Source: Candidatus Gastranaerophilales bacterium
GTDB lineage: Bacteria > Cyanobacteriota > Vampirovibrionia > Gastranaerophilales > Gastranaerophilaceae
DNA length: 44,486 nucleotides
Assembly (NCBI GenBank): GCA_944326675.1
Contig: CALVET010000061.1
Location: 1-44,486, forward strand
Direction of reading: 5' to 3'
In this document: piece by piece, positions 40,223 to 44,486 of the stretch
Position numbering within the stretch: the first letter of the stretch is position 1
How the letters are laid out: every line of letters begins with the position of its first letter
Notes under the pieces: generated by a model
What the model was told of the DNA's origin: nothing
Seen by the model: only the letters and a program-made list of their open reading frames with translations
Database searches by the model: none
Translations under genes and position numbers: made by a program

Positions 40223-41203
40223 ATGTGTTTAAATCCAATAAAAATTATTAATAAAAATACAAATGAAGAAATCCTTGTTAAATGTGGCAAGTGCATACTA
40301 TGTAAAAGGCAAAAATGCCGAACGTGGGCGATAAAATTATATCACGAATCACAATATTACAATAAAATGTGTATGATAACACTAACATTTCGTCCACGTT
40401 TTTTATTAAGACCAAAAGTAAAAGAACTAACAAAATATCATACGTATAAACAAAATGATGGAACAACTAAAAGAATAAAAGAAAAATATACAACTATGAT
40501 AGGTCCACATTACATAACAAATGTAAAAAAAACAGGATGGTTAGTAACACTATTTATTAAAAAATTAAGAAAAGAACTAGCAAAGCAAGATAGGTTTATT
40601 TCATATTTTGCAGTAGGAGAACACGGAACACAAAACACACATAGAGCACATTGGCACATTCTATTTTTTGGAATAGATAAAGATGATTTAGGAAGCATTA
40701 ATATAGGAAAATCAAAAAAAAATAAGGAAATATATTTTTCTCCTTTTATTGATAAAATTTGGAGCTATGAAAAGATGAAAATAGGACAACACACAATATC
40801 AGAAGTAACTCCAAGGACTATAAAATATGTAGCAAATTACACAATGAAAAAATTGTATAACAACAATAAAAAAGAGTATCCGGTTACAATGCGATGCAGC
40901 AGCCATAACAAAATAGGGAAAAAATGGGCTAGAAGATACCACAAAGAATTAAGAAAAGGGTACTTATTGGACGGGGATAATCACAAATATTCAATACCAG
41001 AATCATATTATAAAGAAATGCTAAGATATGAAAATCTAGCAAGCAACGAATCAATGAATCAAACTGCAATGATTATAGAAAATAAAAAAGATCAAATGAT
41101 AAACAAACTAAAAGAAAAAGGTTTGTTAAATGAAGAAGAAATAAGAAAAAAAGCAAAAAGACTTGAAATAAGATACAAAAAACAAGAAAGAGACACAATT
41201 TAA
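40223..41203 (+). CDS. replication initiation protein VP4 (HUH endonuclease)
   Basis: 326 residues. Cysteine-rich N-terminus VKCGKCILCKRQKC (about 19-32), then CMITLTFRPR, SYFAVGEHGTQNTHRAHWHI with the HUH metal-binding His143 and His145, and the catalytic tyrosine region KYVANYTMKK (Y202, Y206). This order is that of gokushovirus Rep. It nicks the phage double-stranded form and starts rolling-circle replication. The ATG has no strong ribosome site, and the 101-base gap upstream suggests separate control. Confidence 0.92.
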   Translation: MCLNPIKIINKNTNEEILVKCGKCILCKRQKCRTWAIKLYHESQYYNKMCMITLTFRPRFLLRPKVKELTKYHTYKQNDGTTKRIKEKYTTMIGPHYITNVKKTGWLVTLFIKKLRKELAKQDRFISYFAVGEHGTQNTHRAHWHILFFGIDKDDLGSINIGKSKKNKEIYFSPFIDKIWSYEKMKIGQHTISEVTPRTIKYVANYTMKKLYNNNKKEYPVTMRCSSHNKIGKKWARRYHKELRKGYLLDGDNHKYSIPESYYKEMLRYENLASNESMNQTAMIIENKKDQMINKLKEKGLLNEEEIRKKAKRLEIRYKKQERDTI

Positions 41204-41346
41204 AAAAATAGTGTCATTGGCGCTTATAATGTCAAGGGGGCTAGCGCTCAGGCTGGCTGTTCACTCCTGCCGAGGGCGGTTTTCTAGTGCTGCGCACTAG
41301 AAATTATTAAATAATAGGCACTTAGAAGAAATTTTAAAAAAGGGTA
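41204..41346. other. GC-rich non-coding region of the prophage, candidate origin
   Basis: No ORF. Bases 41221-41300 are much richer in G+C than the rest of the phage and include the perfect 10-bp hairpin TTTCTAGTGC-TGC-GCACTAGAAA (41281-41303), AGCGCT, and CCGAGGGCGG. GC-rich, hairpin-rich intergenic DNA beside the Rep gene is where microviruses place origin and packaging signals. The hairpin may also end VP4 transcription. Confidence 0.5.
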
Positions 41347-41374
41347 TTGACATAATAGATAAAAAATTTATACT
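41347..41374 (+). promoter_or_regulatory. near-consensus promoter at the right end of the prophage, facing outward
   Basis: TTGACA (41347-41352, 6/6), 16-base spacer, TATACT (41369-41374, 5/6). The predicted start is near 41381. In circular phage DNA it reads through attP into the ORF at 35848. In the prophage it points at attR and the response regulator. Confidence 0.75.
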
Positions 41375-41422
41375 AAATAAATAACAGGGCTTAAAACTTG
41401 TTACAGACCGCTTAAATTAAAC

Positions 41423-41436
41423 ATGTCGATACATGT
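41423..41436. promoter_or_regulatory. paired ACATGT sites just left of attR
   Basis: ACATGT, CGAT, ACATGT, at about 41421-41436, lying in the predicted 5' leader of the outward promoter and about 10 bases from the attR arm. It could be an operator or an accessory site for recombination. Confidence 0.35.
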
Positions 41437-41464
41437 AATAAGCATTATGTATATTATGTAACAG
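41437..41464 (+). other. attR: dif-like Xer site (phage XerC arm, host XerD arm)
   Basis: XerC-side arm AATAAGCATTA, centre TGTATA, XerD-side arm TTATGTAACAG. The 15 bases 41447-41461 are identical to the attL copy. Joining outer arms gives the predicted empty host dif: GGTTATGATAA, TGTATA, TTATGTAACAG. Confidence 0.85.
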
Positions 41465-41603
41465 GCAATGTTAATTAAATAAATGATAAAATATACTAAG
41501 CCTAATTCTAAAACCCCCTTAAAACTGATTTTGAAGCGAGCACGGTTTAGCAATCATTACTGATATGAATAACATTATAAAGTATATTTCAAATCTAAAT
41601 TTT

Positions 41604-41612
41604 TGCTATAAT
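41604..41612 (+). promoter_or_regulatory. extended -10 promoter of the response regulator
   Basis: TGCTATAAT (extended -10 TGn plus perfect TATAAT) lies 76 bases upstream of the ATG. The rest of 41465-41688 is AT-rich host intergenic DNA without an ORF. Confidence 0.55.
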
Positions 41613-41688
41613 TACACGCTTTATGATGACAAATGCAATGAATAAATAAATATAAACTGTTATTTTATTAAAAAATTAAGGAGTAATT

Positions 41689-42378
41689 ATGCAAAATACT
41701 ATTTTAAATAACAATGAAGAAAAAATCAGATTAATGATTGTTGATGACCATAAATTGTTTCGCTGCGGAATAAAGTCATTATTTAAAAATTCACCTTGTG
41801 TGTGCGTTGTAGCAGAAGCTTCAAACGGCAAAGAAGGAATCAGTAAAATTGTTGCGCAAAATCCCGATGTTGTACTATTGGATTTAGAATTAGGTGATAT
41901 AAACGGTCTTGACTTAATTGAAAAAGTGTCCAGTCAAAAGCCAAATGTAAAATTTGCAATTTTAACATCACATATAAATGAACATGTAATTAATAAGGCC
42001 ATGAAAATGGGTATTTACGGTTATATTTTAAAAGATATTAACACAGAATTGCTAGATTTGATTGTAAAATCTGTTTCAAGAGGAGCAATGTGGATTGATA
42101 AAAAAGCAGTTCAAATCTTAAGAGAATTAAACCCAAATGTAATACCAAATACACAAGTCAGCCGTTCAAATTTTAAACAAACACACGCTAACCTTACTGC
42201 AAGAGAATATGAAGTATTAAAACTTGTTGTGGATGGCAAATCTAACCAACAAATAGCAGACGAGCTGAATATTTCTGAGCACACATCTAAAGCCCACGTA
42301 TGCAACATAATTCAAAAGCTTGTTGTAGATGATAGAACACAAGCTGCAGTTAAAGCAATTAGAGAAGGTATTGTTTAA
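41689..42378 (+). CDS. NarL/FixJ-family response regulator
   Basis: 229 residues. Receiver domain with acidic pair D19-D20 (MIVDDHKLF), phospho-acceptor D65 in VVLLDLELGDINGLDL, and conserved Ser/Thr and Lys regions (AILTSH, YILKD). A linker precedes the LuxR helix-turn-helix (about 166-229, LTAREYEVLKLVVDGKSNQQ). No histidine kinase is adjacent. AAGGAG lies 6-7 bases before the ATG. It is the first host gene right of the prophage, so the outward phage promoter could reach it. Confidence 0.92.
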   Translation: MQNTILNNNEEKIRLMIVDDHKLFRCGIKSLFKNSPCVCVVAEASNGKEGISKIVAQNPDVVLLDLELGDINGLDLIEKVSSQKPNVKFAILTSHINEHVINKAMKMGIYGYILKDINTELLDLIVKSVSRGAMWIDKKAVQILRELNPNVIPNTQVSRSNFKQTHANLTAREYEVLKLVVDGKSNQQIADELNISEHTSKAHVCNIIQKLVVDDRTQAAVKAIREGIV

Positions 42379-42459
42379 TATTATCAATACCCATCTGTTA
42401 GATTTATTTAAATATATTATCAATATCAATCGAATAGTAAGAAATATAGGAGAATAAAA

Positions 42460-42849
42460 ATGGAAATTAAATATTTAACTGAAAATACAAAAAAAGCTGA
42501 AGAATTTTTCTTAAATGAACTATCTTTTATTATTTCACCTTTTAAATTAAAGAGAATGATTGAAAATGAAATAGAAAATATTAATATCGTCGATGTTAGA
42601 AAATATGAAGACTACATTGAAGGTCATATCCCTTATGCAATACATGTGCCGTACGAAAGCCTTGATGAACACCTTGTGATGTTTGAAAAGAAGAAATTAA
42701 ATATTGTATATTGTTATAGTCAATATTGTGCACTTGCTCATAAAACAGCCTATGAAATCGCAAAAAGAGGCTACATGGTAATGGTGGTAAACGGAGGCTA
42801 TAAAACATGGGAAAAAATGAGTTTTGATACTGTAAAAACAGCTGAATAA
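42460..42849 (+). CDS. rhodanese-domain sulfurtransferase
   Basis: 129 residues, a single rhodanese domain: NIVDVRKYEDYIEGHIPYAI (about 42-61), active-site C85 in IVYCYSQYCALAHKTA, and VVNGGYKTWEK. The loop after C85 is Y-S-Q-Y-C rather than the common R-S-G-x-R, with a second cysteine (C90) that might form a disulfide. It has about 35 extra N-terminal residues. AGGAG lies 6 bases upstream. It is 81 bases after the response regulator with no terminator between. Confidence 0.85.
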   Translation: MEIKYLTENTKKAEEFFLNELSFIISPFKLKRMIENEIENINIVDVRKYEDYIEGHIPYAIHVPYESLDEHLVMFEKKKLNIVYCYSQYCALAHKTAYEIAKRGYMVMVVNGGYKTWEKMSFDTVKTAE

Positions 42850-42927
42850 CAATCTTTAGCGACGTAAATAGTATATATGTAGTATTTCTATAATTGTAGC
42901 GCGTAGTATAATTGTTAATGTTAAAAA

Positions 42928-42951
42928 AAAGCCCAATAAAAATCGGGCTTT
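42928..42951 (-). terminator. hairpin with stronger leftward terminator character
   Basis: AAAGCCC and GGGCTTT around a 10-base loop. Eight T follow the stem on the minus strand, only three on the plus strand. Confidence 0.45.
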
Positions 42952-42983
42952 AAGATTTACTAACGATACAAGACTCATTATAT

Positions 42984-43020
42984 AACCGGTTTTGAAATAT
43001 ATTCAAATTCGGTTTTTTTT
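42984..43020 (+). terminator. rightward terminator after the rhodanese gene
   Basis: AACCG and TTTGAA pair with TTCAAA and CGGTT around loop ATATA, with a 2x2 internal loop, followed by a run of T to 43020. Confidence 0.75.
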
Positions 43021-43172
43021 AATCCTCACTCTCGTGAGGTGCATTATCTATCTTATCTAAAAAATATTTTTTTGCAAGAAGTTTTTTTTATTTTTAACTA
43101 AACTTAATAATATCATTTTTTTCAGGCAATAATTTTAAATAATGCGTTTTATAATGCTTGAAAGGGTGTTTA

Positions 43173-44486
43173 ATGTCTATCATCAGTAATTATAAAAATT
43201 TTAAGCAAAACCAACCAAAATATAAAAGCTGGAAAGAAGAACGCGATTTAAATCTTCAGAAAAAAATTGAATATATCAATTCGCATAAAGATGAATTTTC
43301 CAACTATCAAGATGACATACAAAGAGCAAAAGTTGTTCTTGATGCGGTAAATGTCATGGATGAATATTCGCAAACAAAAGCTGAAAATATGGAACAGATA
43401 ACCCAGACTGTAACAATGCCAATTATGCAGCTTGCATCATATCTATCAATGGGCATAGGTGGGGCAATAACGGCTCTAAATAAAAAAAGCAGAATTGCAA
43501 TTCAAGAAGTTTTTTCGGGTGATTTCAAAAATATAAAACATCTTATTCCCGGCGTAGCTGCAATGTTGTCTGTTCTATGTATATCAGTTGGCGCAATATC
43601 TGCCTGGAGTGCCTCAAAAGAAGTTAAGGCATCAAGAATGGGTAGAACTGAATCAATGATGGATGACTTATCTAGTCCAAATCGATTTGCTATATTAACC
43701 GAAACTCAACAAAAAGAGCAAGAAAAAATAGCAGATACAATAAAAGTTGACAAAAAAGAAGCAAAAAAAATTATTGCTCAAAATAATGGTTTTGGGATTG
43801 TTTCATCAATAAAAACTCTTATTCACCCCGATAAAGAAGTAAGCGCAAAATTAGATGAATTTAGTAAAAAAATAAATGAAGAAATTAAAAATGTTGATAA
43901 TGTTAAATTATCAAAAGAAGAGGAATTACAGGCAAAAAAAGATCAAGAATTAATTCAAACAATTGTAGAAAAAATAGATATAGCTTCACAAGATTACGCA
44001 GAAGATGCAGAATTAGCAACGAGTGTTGTTTCAGCAGCTTTAGGTTTCTTTGGAGTTGGGTCTTACGCTGGGTTAAATGCAATATTATCTAAAGTTAAAT
44101 CTATAGCTAAATATTCACCGATTATTTCAAGTGTATTGGCAATGACAGGTTTTATTGCCGGCACTGTTACATTCACAAAAATACAAAAACAAGCTTCACG
44201 TGTTGCACGTTTTAAAGTGAGAAACGAACTTTTAGATAACCCGCAAGCCTTAATTTATGTTGACCCTGAAAAATATAAAGATGTTAAGATAACTCCCGAA
44301 AACAAGAAAAAGTCAGGTTATTTCACAAAATTAATTAATCTATTTAAAGACAACAAGGAATATAATGAGTATATAAAGAAAAATAATGCAAGAGATATAC
44401 AATTAAGAAAAGCCAAAGACAAATTGAATTTATCTCAAGAACAACTGGATAATGCAACGCAGCTTCAAAATAATGTATTTAAAATG
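43173..44486 (+). CDS. unknown multi-pass membrane protein, 5' part (runs off the window)
   Basis: 438 codons are open to the last base. The start ATG 43173 has AAAGGGTG 4 bases upstream and TATAAT at 43150-43155. Hydrophobic segments lie at about 80-102 (TMPIMQLASYLSMGIGGAI), 123-144 (LIPGVAAMLSVLCISVGAIS), and two more in the second half (SVVSAALGFFGVGSYAGL, SVLAMTGFIAGTVTF). Between the pairs is a long charged, coiled-coil-like stretch with many Lys/Glu. The N-terminal 80 residues are soluble. I do not recognise the family. Confidence 0.8.
   Translation, partial: MSIISNYKNFKQNQPKYKSWKEERDLNLQKKIEYINSHKDEFSNYQDDIQRAKVVLDAVNVMDEYSQTKAENMEQITQTVTMPIMQLASYLSMGIGGAITALNKKSRIAIQEVFSGDFKNIKHLIPGVAAMLSVLCISVGAISAWSASKEVKASRMGRTESMMDDLSSPNRFAILTETQQKEQEKIADTIKVDKKEAKKIIAQNNGFGIVSSIKTLIHPDKEVSAKLDEFSKKINEEIKNVDNVKLSKEEELQAKKDQELIQTIVEKIDIASQDYAEDAELATSVVSAALGFFGVGSYAGLNAILSKVKSIAKYSPIISSVLAMTGFIAGTVTFTKIQKQASRVARFKVRNELLDNPQALIYVDPEKYKDVKITPENKKKSGYFTKLINLFKDNKEYNEYIKKNNARDIQLRKAKDKLNLSQEQLDNATQLQNNVFKM

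Larger units (their letters stand above)
35808..41464 (+). mobile_element. Gokushovirinae (Microviridae) prophage integrated at the host dif site
   Basis: Two dif-like sites bound 5,629 bases (measured between equivalent centre positions). They hold VP3 scaffold, VP1 major capsid, VP2 pilot and VP4 HUH replication protein, in rightward order, plus six small ORFs. Size and content equal a whole gokushovirus genome, and every core gene is open. The coding strand is A-rich with heavy ATA and AGA use, unlike host genes. No integrase is present, as expected for phages that borrow host XerC/XerD. The structural genes lie at the left and the GC-rich non-coding region plus an outward promoter at the right. 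Confidence 0.93.
42907..43020 (+). ncRNA. candidate ~100-nt small RNA in the 42850-43172 gap
   Basis: The gap holds TATAAT boxes at 42889 and 42907, a GCCC/GGGC hairpin (42931-42948) and a long terminator ending at 43020. A transcript from about 42918 would contain both hairpins and no ORF. No -35 is convincing. The rest of the gap holds a 6-bp hairpin CCTCAC-TCTC-GTGAGG (43024-43039) and the next gene's promoter. Confidence 0.25.

Noticed and set aside
35808-41464. Phage integrase gene
   Set aside because: No tyrosine or serine recombinase is encoded in the element; host XerC/XerD use at dif explains the integration.

Overview
The window is AT-rich bacterial chromosome carrying a small integrated single-stranded DNA phage. 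The host fits a diderm, low-GC gut bacterium of the Cyanobacteria/Melainabacteria branch (Candidatus Gastranaerophilales-like). The reasons are an lptA-like/lpxI/lpxB lipid A block, the ThiD2-ThiE fusion usual in cyanobacterial-type thiamine synthesis, very short intergenic spaces, and a prepilin-anchored cysteine-rich surface protein. This placement is inference; no rRNA gene is present. TGA is a normal stop here (lpxB and the first phage ORF end with it) and Trp is encoded by TGG.

Layout. Bases 1-4493 are a rightward envelope operon: OstA/LptA-like (cut by the window edge), lpxI, lpxB, pgsA, trmL, nnrD. A leftward phosphodiester glycosidase and gltX follow, with a gene-free stretch between them that may hold a small RNA. 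Bases 7763-12551 are hom-thrC-leuS. Bases 12584-15050 are a leftward Orn/Lys/Arg decarboxylase-family gene and deoB, divergent by only 23 bp from ligA. Next come a SIMPL-domain protein and a large SWIM-SNF2 helicase interrupted by one in-frame TGA. Bases 21139-23199 are leftward rpmE-thyX-prfA, then lepA rightward. Bases 25223-27731 hold a 731-residue pilin-like adhesin and a divergent XRE regulator sharing a palindromic operator region. Bases 27718-35693 hold Nudix, ThiD2-ThiE, an ECF-type sigma factor with a small partner, a duplicated-motif small protein, murA, yidC, mnmE and an FAD oxidoreductase.

Bases 35808-41464 are a complete-looking Gokushovirinae (Microviridae) prophage: about 5.63 kb with scaffold VP3, major capsid VP1, pilot VP2, HUH replication protein VP4 and several small ORFs. 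It is bounded by two dif-like XerC/XerD sites sharing 15 identical bases, so the host dif (replication terminus) lies here. A near-consensus promoter sits at the far right end of the prophage and points outward. In the circular phage it would drive the phage operon; in the integrated state it points at the host gene to the right. Integration may therefore act as the lysogeny switch. To the right are a NarL-type response regulator, a rhodanese, a gene-poor stretch with terminators, and the start of an unknown membrane protein.

Several host genes (hom, ligA, the decarboxylase, lepA, xre, mnmE, the FAD oxidoreductase) have a -10 hexamer ending 6-7 bases before an ATG and no Shine-Dalgarno, which predicts leaderless mRNAs.
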